Positions 24,151 to 33,638 of a DNA stretch of 36,200 bases are shown here, piece after piece. Position numbers and translations under genes: made by a program. Below the pieces are notes generated by a model, which saw only the letters and a list, made by a program, of their open reading frames with translations, was not told the DNA's origin and made no database searches. Position 1 is the stretch's first letter; the number at the start of each line of letters is the position of its first letter. Source of the DNA: Candidatus Woesearchaeota archaeon (GTDB taxonomy: Archaea; Nanobdellota; Nanobdellia; Woesearchaeales; JACQSR01); assembly GCA_016211215.1 (NCBI GenBank), contig JACQSR010000003.1, positions 1 to 36,200 on the forward strand, written 5' to 3'.

Positions 24151-25566
24151 TTAAGTTGCTGAAATATCCAGGGTCATGAACAAATCACTCTCAAAAAAAG
24201 ACCCCTGAACATCCCCTTTTTCCCCCTCGTCAGATACCTTAACCCTGAATGACACATTTTCCTGCCTGCCGTTCCTTCCGCCCTGCAGGTCCTGCAGCAC
24301 GCATTCGTCCTCGAGTATGTTTACCTCATCCCCGCAATAATTTGCATAAATGCCTACATTGAGCGAGCCGGGGTAAACATCCTCATCCGGGTCTGCAATT
24401 TTTTTTGACCTGAAGTCATCCGGGCTGAAAACAGATTCACATTTCAGGTCTTCGTTTTCGCAGTAGGCATATTTAAAATATTTCACAAAACTGTCTTTGT
24501 TTATCCTATAATCTATTCCTGACGCCACGGACTCAACGTAATTGGTGTTGTTGATGTACCAGAGGGCAGGGCGCCTGTTCTCCCTTGCAAAAGTGAACCT
24601 GAAGGGGTTGCCTGAAATGTCCTTGGATTTTTTGTCCTCGACTGAAATCAGGTCATATTTTCCGGCAGGGTATTTGCTGATGGAGAAATCAGGGCTCTTA
24701 ATCCATTCCCAATCTGACTGGACTGAGGGGTTCGCTATGTCAAAATTTATGTTTTCTATGTCGCCTTTAATTATATATTCGGAGATTTTGTAGAGCTTGC
24801 CAAACCTTACCGGGATGGTTGCCTTGTGGGTATTTATTACCGCTTTCTGCTTGGTTGCATTGTCGTAAATCTGGATGGGGTAGTTTGTCTTCAGTAAGAC
24901 TTCGTTGTCGCGGAATGTAACGCTTGTGTTCGTTGCGGACTGCTCGGTTATTTCAAACCTGCTTTTGAAGCTCTGCAGGTGGGAAAGGCATGAATCCTGT
25001 ATATTGCCGTCTATGTAAGTCTCAAGCACCCTTTCAATGTCGTTTATGTTGCTATCGGGCTTTTGCTCCTCGAGCTTTGGAAGTATGGAGATGCCGCAGA
25101 TGTTGCAGGTGAACCTCAGCGTGGTGTTTGTCGCGGGGTCCATGGGAAACAAAAGCCAGGGATATGTCGGCTCATTTTCACCCAGGGAATTTTCGGACTG
25201 GGGCGAGGCGATTATTCCGTAGCGGATGCAGTAATTTTCCCCAACAACACGGTTTTGCACGTCGGACAGCTTCAGCGGCCCGTTCTGCGGAGTTCCGACC
25301 CTGCAACCGCCGTTATCGGGGTTTGCCCATATTGCGCCGCCCTGCTTGCCTGCCAAATCCAGGCCTTTCTTTCCGACCTGCTCCATGCAGGAAACAATGA
25401 AGGACTCAACCGGACGGATATTCTCCTGGAATTTCTCTGATACTGCCTCATCCGACCCTATATTTCCCTTCAGAGTACTTCCGCTTATGAAATGGTAGAC
25501 TGCAAAGAAGATAAACACAACGATTGCCATTATAATGAACATGGTCACCTGACTTTTTCTCCTCAT
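24151..25566 (-). CDS. Membrane-anchored ectodomain protein (RKSQVTMFIIM type)
   Basis: This 471-aa protein starts MRRKSQVTMFIIMAIVVFIF with one helix. The pattern R/K-x-x-Q-V-T-x-F-I-I is common at the start of exported DPANN proteins. The ectodomain contains a conserved-looking VESFIVSCMEQVGKKGLDLA segment, cysteines in YCIRYG, FTCNICG and elsewhere, and a long beta-rich region to the C-terminus (VSFRVKVSDEG). ATG 25566 overlaps the upstream stop as ATGA; an upstream in-frame extension to 25704 lies inside the giant gene and is rejected. It sits between giant Cys-rich genes, so it may anchor them to the membrane. Confidence 0.78.
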   Translation of the reverse strand: MRRKSQVTMFIIMAIVVFIFFAVYHFISGSTLKGNIGSDEAVSEKFQENIRPVESFIVSCMEQVGKKGLDLAGKQGGAIWANPDNGGCRVGTPQNGPLKLSDVQNRVVGENYCIRYGIIASPQSENSLGENEPTYPWLLFPMDPATNTTLRFTCNICGISILPKLEEQKPDSNINDIERVLETYIDGNIQDSCLSHLQSFKSRFEITEQSATNTSVTFRDNEVLLKTNYPIQIYDNATKQKAVINTHKATIPVRFGKLYKISEYIIKGDIENINFDIANPSVQSDWEWIKSPDFSISKYPAGKYDLISVEDKKSKDISGNPFRFTFARENRRPALWYINNTNYVESVASGIDYRINKDSFVKYFKYAYCENEDLKCESVFSPDDFRSKKIADPDEDVYPGSLNVGIYANYCGDEVNILEDECVLQDLQGGRNGRQENVSFRVKVSDEGEKGDVQGSFFESDLFMTLDISAT

Positions 25567-28500
25567 GTTGTTCTCAGCTTGTATGTGAGGTCGGGGAATA
25601 CGCTGGTTATGGTGCTTTCCCGATTGTTGAGTATATATATCTTTTGCCCTTGCCTCGTGCAGAACAGCTTTGCATTTTCGGGATATTTTGAGGCGGTGCT
25701 GCACAGGTCAGTTGAGATTCCGCTGTAGGACACGCCCATCACACTGTCGCCCGACATAGGTGCTTCTGCTACTCCGGCGATGAACACCAAGCCGTGCTTT
25801 TTGATGAATATGCTGTTGAAGAACCGAATTTTTCCAAATAAGCCGTAGTTGCCGTATGATGACGGCACAGAGGGGATTATTGCATCCATGCTGCTTATTT
25901 CCGAGAGGAATGAACCAAATATTCCTGAAGAGAATGATGCCTGGTCCGGAAGATAAATCATGCTGTTAAGGTTCCTGTTGTAGTAAACCTCACCTTGGGT
26001 GCATATGTTGAAATTTCCGTCATCGAGCACGTTGTCGCAGTATGTTTCGCTTTTTCCTATTGCCTTGAGGAAGGAAAGGTATGAAGAGCTTACGGGCTTC
26101 TTCAGGGAGATTCCGAACGCTATCTTGCCGTCGTGGCTTAGTATGCAGGCATTGTTGGCGTTTGAGAGGTAATCCTTCATAGGGATGTTATCCTGGCTCA
26201 GGTAATCAATGTAGTTGAGCATCTCCTGCTGATTGCCGCAGGCAAGAGTGAGGTCTTCCGCGGAGATTTTTAAAAGCTGCTCCGCTATCAGTGCAGTCCT
26301 TGAGTACCAGTCTCCATTTGCGCAGTACCAATCCTCGTTTTCCATATATTGGCCGCCGTAAAGGCAGACGGGCTTTGCCTTGAATGAGGTGTTTCCGTTC
26401 TGCGATGCCCTTCCGCCGGGGTCGCGCAGGCACATGTCATTCTTAGGGCAATATCCATATAATCCGAATGGAGAAGTTTTCAGTGTTGCATTGTCCCACG
26501 TGCCGTTAATGCACCTGTAGGGGTTGCTGTCAGACGCGATGTAAACATATTCTGTTCCGGTATAGGAATACATGTCCTGTATGCAGCCATCGCGTATTTC
26601 CAATCTGCCATCTGCAATATATTCTGTGGTGTAATTGCCAACCCAGCACCTGTTTGCAGGACAGCATTCCGCGCGCTGCTCAGATTCGTTGTACCACGGC
26701 GTGATGCTGAGATTGGGCCTTGCAGGGAAATAATCCTGCCATCTCCACTCTTCGCGGAAAGAGCACCATAATTTTCCGAGATATTTGAAGTTTATATTAT
26801 CGCAGTATTTGTGGTTTCTGATTACCCTGTCAGATTTGTTATGGGTGTCAGTAATGTTCACAAAATAATCATTGCCTGGGTTAAAGTTGGATTTGTCAAC
26901 TGCGCAGCCATGGAAAACGCCGCCATCAACTATAACGTCGCCCAAATCAGTTTCCTCGTTTTTTGTTATGGCTTCCCCGTTGAACTTTGTGGAAGAATTC
27001 CAGCATGCTCCGACTTTAGAGCCGAAGTCGTTGTAATGCTCAGGAACGTCGTCTAATTCGCCACAGCAGTATTTTCCAGTCCATACAAATTTTGCATTTT
27101 TTCCTTCAGGTGTTTGAGCTGCAAGGCAGGATTCTTCATCGTAAACATCCAAATCTCTCGACCAATCGCCGTTTGAGGTGCAGTAATACCATCCCGACTG
27201 CAGCTGCTGGCCGTAGTATTGGGTTTTTCCCGCATCCCACGGGACGTTTGACAAGTCCATGTAAACCACTTCACCCAAAAATTTCTGGACTCCTGCGGTG
27301 CCATCAGAGCTGCATGAGCCGGAGCCGCAGCATTCGTAAATGGTTTTTTCTCCCGGGCCATTTACGCACAAGTAATCATTTCCTTCTTCGCCTGTGTCTC
27401 TGAGCATTGGGAGGTCTATTAATCCCTCCTGCTCGAGGAGCAAAGGAAGCCTTTCCATGACATCAACTTCTGCTTCGCCTGATGAAGCCCCTTCCCCAGA
27501 GATTACACTCCACCCACCCATGAATCCCATATCGCCGCAGATTGCCCACTGCTCGCCGTATGAGAGAACATCCCATCCATCCTCATTTTCCTTGTCCCAG
27601 CCGCTGCATGCTGCATGAAGTATGTTGCCGTCCTGCTTTCCTGCATTTTCCCATGTCCATATTTTTTCGTCGCCCCACTTGCTTTCGAAGTTGCCGCAGA
27701 TTAAATCCTCTGCAGGGTTGAGTAGGCAATCGGGTGATTTTATTTCTACGACGCCTGCATCCCCCTCTTTTGGCACACCAGTTTTATCAGTGTCATAATC
27801 ATCGCCGCAGCATTGGGCCTTCTCCCTGCTGCTGTCCTCCCAGTCCCTCAATGTAGGGCCGTAATCGTCGCAGCCTATGCAAGACCTAACATCACCGTCA
27901 GGGTCCTCTGAAAATGAAGGGTCTTCGCCTTCGCCAGTCAAGCATGAGATGTCATCTTCCTTGCACCAGTTGTCTGTCAATGGGTCATCTCCGCAGCAGT
28001 GCTGTTCAGGCACCCACAGGGATGTTACTGTGATGCACAAGTCTCCGTCAGAGGTGCATGGCGTTATCATTGGTCCTGCCACATCTGGCCACCACATTGC
28101 CGGCTTTGTAATGCTACTCCTTTTCCTCACAACACATTTGTCGCAGGCAAACCCTTCAGGGTCTGCAGTTATATCGTCAATGTCGTATGTTGCTATGGCG
28201 GATGGCGTGGTCCCTGCTGCAGCCACCGTAGGCCTGAAAATTCCAGGAGCTCCGTTTACAGTCACGCATGCAGTATCTCCTGCATCGTTGTCGAAGCCTG
28301 TGCACCATTTTTCTTCTGAATCATCACCGCAGCATCCAACAGTTTCCATTGGGCTGCCGCAGCCTATCTTTTTTGCAAACATGCTGTTTTCATATTCTGT
28401 CAAAGATATTCCCCAGTCGGGAGTTCCTCCGAAGAGGTTGCAGTTTACAGCAAATGCAGTTCCTTCTGGGGAGCACGCCGAATCTGCAGGAAAGTTTCTC

Positions 28501-29792
28501 GGGTCTTCCTGAGCAGTTGCAAGCCAAGCCCTTCCGCCTGGGCCTGCGTCTCCTGCGCCTGTTGAAGGGCATGCAGGCTGTGCACCTGCGCCAACGCAAT
28601 GAATCTCGCTGTTGTCGGGATTGTCGGCAACGTATTCTTCTCCTATGGTGCTATGATCATCACATGCAGACATCAATCTTATTTTAAATTCAAAATCATT
28701 TCCACAGCATCTTTGGGGGCCTGCCAAAGCCGGGTCCCATGAACGGATGGATGGGTTTTCCGCATTAATAGTTCCTATCTTGCAGGAATTGCATGCTGTC
28801 TGGGACATATCCGGAGAATCGTAATTGATATTTTGCCATGCGAAATCCCACCCTAACTTCCCGCCCTTAGTCTCCTTGCTGTGTTCCCATGTGTCACCAA
28901 ACCCAAGATTCCCATTTGCTGATGTAGAAATCCCCTCCGCATCATCACCGCAGCATTTGTTCCAGCCTAATCCAAGAGCAACATTTTCATCGTCACCGGC
29001 CCATACTCTGCTTGCAGGAGGCGCAACACCAATTGGAACGGGGCATCCAGTGCAAAATTCGGTTGAAAGGTCGGGGTTGTCGGGCTGGACGCCAGTAATT
29101 GGATTCAACATCTGGTCTAAGGGGATTATAGCAGGCTCAACTTCGTCTTTGAATATGTCATCCCCACAGCAATTTCCGGAAGAAATTTCTCCTTCTATCC
29201 ATTTTCGGGGTTGCGCGGAAGATAATTCAAAATTGCATGCAATCCTATCACCTAAGAGAGTAGTTAACCCGTCACAAATTGAATTACACGGGAGATTTCC
29301 AATGCATAACTCTTGTAAGTCGTCTGGCTGGCCGTAGTTTATTGTAAAGATGGCGTCTGATGCGCCGGAGCCGAATTTGTTATAGTTGGTAATAGTTATA
29401 AATGCAGAACTATCCTCCTGAAGAGTACTCTTTAATTCTTCATCCTGCAGGCCATCTACCTCTCCTGCTTCATCACAATTGTCATCACTTATTTTTTCAT
29501 TGTTTATCTCTAGTTCTCCTTTATCATCAAAATAAACATCGCTCATGGAAGCTGATGCTATGCAGTCTGTTTTAAAGATGTATATGTACCCTAATCCATT
29601 ACTCCTGCAACTGCAGTCTCTGGTGCACTCTTTGCCATCCGAAGCGCAAACGCGCGAACGGCCAAACGCACCATTTGAGGGAGCGATGTTTTTGTTATCG
29701 TTATCCCTCTCACATCGCCCATCTGATTCTGCAAGGGGGATAAGTACTAGTATTATCAGAACGAGCAAAAAAAATTTAAACTCCCCCTTCAT
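25563..29792 (-). CDS. Giant secreted Cys-rich protein with six CCGDD repeats (second copy)
   Basis: This 1409-aa exported protein has a signal sequence (FFLLVLIILVLIPLAES) and no second transmembrane helix. Six repeats of 60-125 residues each end in CCGDD or CCGND (near 208, 280, 362, 487, 599 and 661). Each is usually preceded by R-x-W and followed by a CxxC pair. Beyond about 750 comes a long non-repetitive half with YECCGSGSC, KYCCGELDD and ECCPANRCWVGNYTTEY, many N-x-S/T sequons and a compact C-terminus. It is a full-length paralogue of the upstream 1239-aa protein. I recognise no named domain. Asp pairs beside disulfide-prone cysteines suggest metal-stabilised beads. The start overlaps the upstream stop as ATGA. 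Confidence 0.82.
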   Translation of the reverse strand: MKGEFKFFLLVLIILVLIPLAESDGRCERDNDNKNIAPSNGAFGRSRVCASDGKECTRDCSCRSNGLGYIYIFKTDCIASASMSDVYFDDKGELEINNEKISDDNCDEAGEVDGLQDEELKSTLQEDSSAFITITNYNKFGSGASDAIFTINYGQPDDLQELCIGNLPCNSICDGLTTLLGDRIACNFELSSAQPRKWIEGEISSGNCCGDDIFKDEVEPAIIPLDQMLNPITGVQPDNPDLSTEFCTGCPVPIGVAPPASRVWAGDDENVALGLGWNKCCGDDAEGISTSANGNLGFGDTWEHSKETKGGKLGWDFAWQNINYDSPDMSQTACNSCKIGTINAENPSIRSWDPALAGPQRCCGNDFEFKIRLMSACDDHSTIGEEYVADNPDNSEIHCVGAGAQPACPSTGAGDAGPGGRAWLATAQEDPRNFPADSACSPEGTAFAVNCNLFGGTPDWGISLTEYENSMFAKKIGCGSPMETVGCCGDDSEEKWCTGFDNDAGDTACVTVNGAPGIFRPTVAAAGTTPSAIATYDIDDITADPEGFACDKCVVRKRSSITKPAMWWPDVAGPMITPCTSDGDLCITVTSLWVPEQHCCGDDPLTDNWCKEDDISCLTGEGEDPSFSEDPDGDVRSCIGCDDYGPTLRDWEDSSREKAQCCGDDYDTDKTGVPKEGDAGVVEIKSPDCLLNPAEDLICGNFESKWGDEKIWTWENAGKQDGNILHAACSGWDKENEDGWDVLSYGEQWAICGDMGFMGGWSVISGEGASSGEAEVDVMERLPLLLEQEGLIDLPMLRDTGEEGNDYLCVNGPGEKTIYECCGSGSCSSDGTAGVQKFLGEVVYMDLSNVPWDAGKTQYYGQQLQSGWYYCTSNGDWSRDLDVYDEESCLAAQTPEGKNAKFVWTGKYCCGELDDVPEHYNDFGSKVGACWNSSTKFNGEAITKNEETDLGDVIVDGGVFHGCAVDKSNFNPGNDYFVNITDTHNKSDRVIRNHKYCDNINFKYLGKLWCSFREEWRWQDYFPARPNLSITPWYNESEQRAECCPANRCWVGNYTTEYIADGRLEIRDGCIQDMYSYTGTEYVYIASDSNPYRCINGTWDNATLKTSPFGLYGYCPKNDMCLRDPGGRASQNGNTSFKAKPVCLYGGQYMENEDWYCANGDWYSRTALIAEQLLKISAEDLTLACGNQQEMLNYIDYLSQDNIPMKDYLSNANNACILSHDGKIAFGISLKKPVSSSYLSFLKAIGKSETYCDNVLDDGNFNICTQGEVYYNRNLNSMIYLPDQASFSSGIFGSFLSEISSMDAIIPSVPSSYGNYGLFGKIRFFNSIFIKKHGLVFIAGVAEAPMSGDSVMGVSYSGISTDLCSTASKYPENAKLFCTRQGQKIYILNNRESTITSVFPDLTYKLRTT

Positions 29793-32700
29793 TTCACCCT
29801 CAGCTCTTTTGTCAGTTCTGAGAATATTCCTGCAGAATTAACGTCATTTGTCATTACGTATGCATTAACGCCAAGCTGCGAACAGTAAATGCTCTTGCCG
29901 TTGTCGGTGTTGAACTTTGAGATTGTCTGGCAGATGTCTGAATCAAAATCAGAGTACTGCGATGCGACCACGCTGCCTCCAAGCGTGGGAGATTCGAGCA
30001 ATCCAGCAACTTCCCTGCCTGCGTGCCTGTCAAGGAAAACGCCGCTGTAGTATCTTCTGTTCCTGAAAATGCCCATGTCACCGTAGGTTTCAGATGGAAC
30101 TTCAGGAAGGATTTCATTCTCGATGACTGCCATCTTGTTGAGAAATTCTTCCCATACGCCCTCGCCTGCAAAGGATATTGGACTTTTTGAAAATATCAAA
30201 AGGCCGAGCTTGTGGTTATAGTATGCATCAGAGCCGGAACATACCTTGAAGCTGCCGTCATTTATTTTTGCATTGTCGCAGTAAGTTCTTGGCTTTCCTA
30301 TCGCCTCGAGCATGGATGCAAACGGCGAATCAACCGGGCGGTTGAGAGATGTGCCGATAACTACCAAATCATCAGTTTTCATGACGCAAATGGAATTTGC
30401 GTAGTAGAGGTAATCGTTCATGTGCAGGCTCTGGTTTGAGAAGTAACTCACAAAATTAAGCACTTCATCCGAGCTTCCGCACGCAATTGTGTAATTGGAG
30501 GTTATGATTTTAGTCATCTGCTGCGCGGCAAAGCTTGTCCTTGAAGTCCAGTCTCCGGCTTTGCAGTAGAAGTCGGAGCTGTCGAGGTATTGGCCGTCAT
30601 TTATGCAGACCGGGAAAGCGTTTATTGATGTGTTTCCATTATATTTTGAATCTCCATACGGGTCCACGAGGCACATTGATTCCTGCGGGCAAAATCCTCT
30701 TCTGCCAATGGGGGATAATTTCACATTGGGAATTTCCCAGCTTCCCTTAACACACCTGTACTGGTTGCCGTCGGGCGCATTGAACAGCGAGTCTTCACCT
30801 GCCAATTTGGACATGTCCTCGGCGCATCCATCCAGGATGTCGTAGCTGTCTGTTATGATTGTGGAATAATTTCCAATCCAGCATTGGTTGCTGGGGCAGC
30901 ATTCGGCGTTCTGGGTGTCATTGTCGCGCCAGATGATTGAGCTTAGGTAGGGCCTGGAGGAGAACACTGAGAATTCCTTCCATTCTTCTTGGTAAGAGCA
31001 CCATACCGGAAGCCCGGGGGAATCCGGAGAGAATTTTATATCAAGGGTGGAGCAGTAATTGTGGTCGTTAATGAGGGTTTCATCTGTTTGCGTGTCAGTT
31101 ATATTCAGGTATGCATCATTTTCTGAGTTGAAGTTGTTTGCAGCAACCTTGCACCCTTCAAATTTGCCGTTTGAAACTATAATGTCTCCGATGCCGTTGC
31201 CGGGGTAATCAACTGCCTGGCCGTTCATCATCAATCCTGATTTCCAGCATGCGCCAATCAGTGAGCCTTCGTCATTGTAATATTCAGGGTAATCTTCCGC
31301 TTCTGAGCAGCAATACTTTCCAGTCCATATCAGGGGGTTTTCATCTTCATCTACCGCTGCTTCGCAGGTTTCCTGGTCGTTGTCAAGGTTTGTTTTCCAT
31401 TTTCCTTCGCCGGAGCAATAATACACATCGCCACCTGCTTTCTGGGATTCACCGAGCATTTTCTGGACACCTGCATCACCGTCGGAGTTGGGGCTTCCCG
31501 AGCCGGCGCACTCCACAATCTCCCCTTTCACGCAGAGATAGTCGTGGGGTTCGGGGCCTATATCTTCGACCAGTTTATTTGAACCACTAGATTTTTCATC
31601 GTCGGATTCTTCTTCGTCTGAGCCTTCATCGCCCTCCCATCCGGATTTGCCGCATCCGAGCCATTTTTCATCTGTTGCGAGATACTGTTTGTTGTTGCAG
31701 GGCAGTTCCTTTATGTTTCCTTCCTCTTCCGCTGCGATAATCCACGACCATGAAAATTCTCCGTCAATATCCCCGCACAACCTTCCGTCAGACGGCTGTT
31801 CGCCGCAGTCTTCCGCATCGTCCCCGCAGCAGTTTGAGCCGACTGACACTGGGTCCCATGCCCTTGTTGCAGGAGTCATTCCTATGCCGGCGCATGAAAC
31901 GCAAAGCCATGCGTTTTCATCCGGCTCTTCAACAACGTCAGTAATGTCGCCAACGGAGTAGCACCCCTTATTTTGATTGATGCACCAAGTTTCTCCGGGG
32001 TCGTCGCCGCAGCATGGGGTTCCGGCGGAGGCTGAGATTACGGGAACTACGCTTCCAGCCGAAGAAGCGCTTTCTATGGCCGGGAACCATGCACCGGGAA
32101 GTGTTTCTCCGGAAGAGGTTTTTCTTGTCGTGCATGTGGTGCACATTAATCCTTCAGTATCAATTTCCTTGTTGTCAATATCCTCATATCCGGGGCCATA
32201 GAATTGCCCGTTAAAGCATCCGCCGTCCACAGTAGCTCCGGCGCACCATTTTTCAGTTTTTACATCTCCGCAGCAGCCTGCATCCGGGTTAACTGTCGCA
32301 TTCTGCCCTTCAGCTGCGGCTTGCTGGTTTCTTGGGTCTGCCTTTGCTGCATCTGCCCAAATCCTGCCTTCAATAACGTCTCCAATCGGGCATGGCTCCT
32401 GGTCGCCTTTCCCTTCGCATTGGATTAATGATGCGTCAGGGTCGTCGCCATTATCATCTCCACAGCACCTCTGGGTTGGCTCTGTGACGCTTGAGTCCCA
32501 TGAGCGCTTTGTAGGGGTATTTTTGTTCAGGTTTCCAATCTTGCATTTGTTGCAGGATGAAAGGCTTCTGTCGGGGTCGTCTGTTTCTCCATATGCCAAC
32601 CTTACTTCATCATCTCCGCAGCATTTGTTCCATGTCAAGGCACTAAATATTTCAGGGTCGTCGCCGAGCCAGACTCTGCCGCCCTCCCTTACAATATCAG

Positions 32701-33508
32701 AGTCTCTGGATTTGGGGCATTGCTGGCATGCTATTTTTGACCTGTCGGGGTTGTCGTTATCAGTTGAACTACCAACAGGATTTCCCGCCATATTGTCATC
32801 ACCACAGCAGTAATTTCCCTCGTCTTCGTCTTCTATCCATTCGCGGCGGTTGGGGATGTTGGATGTGCACCAGGGGTTGCCGCTTGCGCAGAGAGACAGG
32901 CAGGTTTCGCACTGCCCTTCGGAATTGTCCGGGTCGCCCCAGGTGATTTTAAGTTTTACAAGCGTCTTGCCGTTGGCTTCATTGTTCTCATTTACTAATG
33001 TTAATTTGGCCTCTTCAGGATTTTCTCGGACTAATTCTGTGATATCTGGCTCGTCGGGGTCGCATACCCCCTTATTCCCCTCAGCCGAACAGTCCCTTGA
33101 GCATATTTCATTTTGGTTGACCTTGACAACCCCCCCATCATTGAAAAATATTGGCTCAGTGATTTCCGCCTTTTGAACGCAGTCGGGGGAAGGTAGGAGA
33201 TAAGTATGGGGTATGAGGGATTCTGAGCAATGTTCCTCTGGGTTACTGTTGTCGTAACATTTGTCTGCGTTTAGGCAGTATGTTGCGTCATCCCAGTATT
33301 TGTCGTCTAAAACGTATCCACTTAATTGGAGGTCTCTGAAGAAGAACAGTAACATTTCTTGATCAGGGAAAGGGTGGTGATCCGACTGACAACCGTCCCA
33401 CCTCCATTCACCACAGGACTTCAGCGCACTTTGAGCCGAGGGCAGCAAGAGAATCAAAAGAGCAACGCGCAACAAGGGCAAATGTATTTTCCACACCGTC
33501 TTTTTCAT
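29789..33508 (-). CDS. Giant secreted Cys-rich protein with six CCGDD repeats (first copy)
   Basis: This 1239-aa protein has a signal sequence ending near LLLPSAQSA. Six repeats end in CCGDD or CCGD at about 234, 296, 348, 412, 499 and 560, with R-x-W before and CxxC between (ACQQC, SCNKC, MCTTC, LCVSC). The second half matches the 1409-aa paralogue: KYCCSEAEDYPEYYNDEG, ECCPSNQCWIGNYST, RTYCDNAKI, and an ending FSELTKELRVK against FPDLTYKLRTT. It is the first gene of the four-gene operon that runs to 19512. The function is unknown; a long fibrous or S-layer-like adhesin is my inference. No enzymatic motif is visible. Confidence 0.82.
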   Translation of the reverse strand: MKKTVWKIHLPLLRVALLILLLPSAQSALKSCGEWRWDGCQSDHHPFPDQEMLLFFFRDLQLSGYVLDDKYWDDATYCLNADKCYDNSNPEEHCSESLIPHTYLLPSPDCVQKAEITEPIFFNDGGVVKVNQNEICSRDCSAEGNKGVCDPDEPDITELVRENPEEAKLTLVNENNEANGKTLVKLKITWGDPDNSEGQCETCLSLCASGNPWCTSNIPNRREWIEDEDEGNYCCGDDNMAGNPVGSSTDNDNPDRSKIACQQCPKSRDSDIVREGGRVWLGDDPEIFSALTWNKCCGDDEVRLAYGETDDPDRSLSSCNKCKIGNLNKNTPTKRSWDSSVTEPTQRCCGDDNGDDPDASLIQCEGKGDQEPCPIGDVIEGRIWADAAKADPRNQQAAAEGQNATVNPDAGCCGDVKTEKWCAGATVDGGCFNGQFYGPGYEDIDNKEIDTEGLMCTTCTTRKTSSGETLPGAWFPAIESASSAGSVVPVISASAGTPCCGDDPGETWCINQNKGCYSVGDITDVVEEPDENAWLCVSCAGIGMTPATRAWDPVSVGSNCCGDDAEDCGEQPSDGRLCGDIDGEFSWSWIIAAEEEGNIKELPCNNKQYLATDEKWLGCGKSGWEGDEGSDEEESDDEKSSGSNKLVEDIGPEPHDYLCVKGEIVECAGSGSPNSDGDAGVQKMLGESQKAGGDVYYCSGEGKWKTNLDNDQETCEAAVDEDENPLIWTGKYCCSEAEDYPEYYNDEGSLIGACWKSGLMMNGQAVDYPGNGIGDIIVSNGKFEGCKVAANNFNSENDAYLNITDTQTDETLINDHNYCSTLDIKFSPDSPGLPVWCSYQEEWKEFSVFSSRPYLSSIIWRDNDTQNAECCPSNQCWIGNYSTIITDSYDILDGCAEDMSKLAGEDSLFNAPDGNQYRCVKGSWEIPNVKLSPIGRRGFCPQESMCLVDPYGDSKYNGNTSINAFPVCINDGQYLDSSDFYCKAGDWTSRTSFAAQQMTKIITSNYTIACGSSDEVLNFVSYFSNQSLHMNDYLYYANSICVMKTDDLVVIGTSLNRPVDSPFASMLEAIGKPRTYCDNAKINDGSFKVCSGSDAYYNHKLGLLIFSKSPISFAGEGVWEEFLNKMAVIENEILPEVPSETYGDMGIFRNRRYYSGVFLDRHAGREVAGLLESPTLGGSVVASQYSDFDSDICQTISKFNTDNGKSIYCSQLGVNAYVMTNDVNSAGIFSELTKELRVK

Positions 33509-33525
33509 TTTAGCCTACAATCTAA

Positions 33526-33561
33526 CTTAAAACCAATCCCAGAAGTTATGGTTTAAAAAGA
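33526..33561 (-). promoter_or_regulatory. Candidate promoter region of the giant-protein operon
   Basis: Two TATA-like elements lie upstream of ATG 33508. GGTTTTAAG (33534-33526) is only about 21 nt away, short for the leaderless rule. CTTTTTAAACC (33560-33550) would give a leader of about 20 nt. The sequence does not decide which is used. Confidence 0.4.
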
Positions 33562-33582
33562 TTGCGGCGGAATGCCGTCGGG

Positions 33583-33632
33583 CTATACTCGCGGACAAAA
33601 ATAAATGAGTGATAGTTGTCCGTTCATGATAG
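33583..33632. repeat. Inverted repeat 3' of the HEPN gene, sister copy at 32-80
   Basis: CTATACTCGCGGACAA (33583-33598) faces TTGTCCGTTCATGATAG (33616-33632), an imperfect inverted repeat that begins six bases beyond the HEPN stop codon. Both arms match the element at 32-80, including the ATAGTTGTC core. It may be a 3' hairpin of the transcript or a shared binding site of mobile-defence loci. Confidence 0.6.
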
Positions 33633-33638
33633 TTCGCC

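Noticed and set aside
25567..25704. N-terminal extension of the 471-aa protein to 25704
   Set aside because: It lies within the end of the 1409-aa gene. The internal ATG at 25566 gives the conserved RKSQVTMFIIM start and an ATGA overlap.
27877..28512. A 211-codon plus-strand frame opposite the 1409-aa gene
   Set aside because: It is the reverse image of the CCGDD-repeat coding sequence and has no start signals or recognisable domain.
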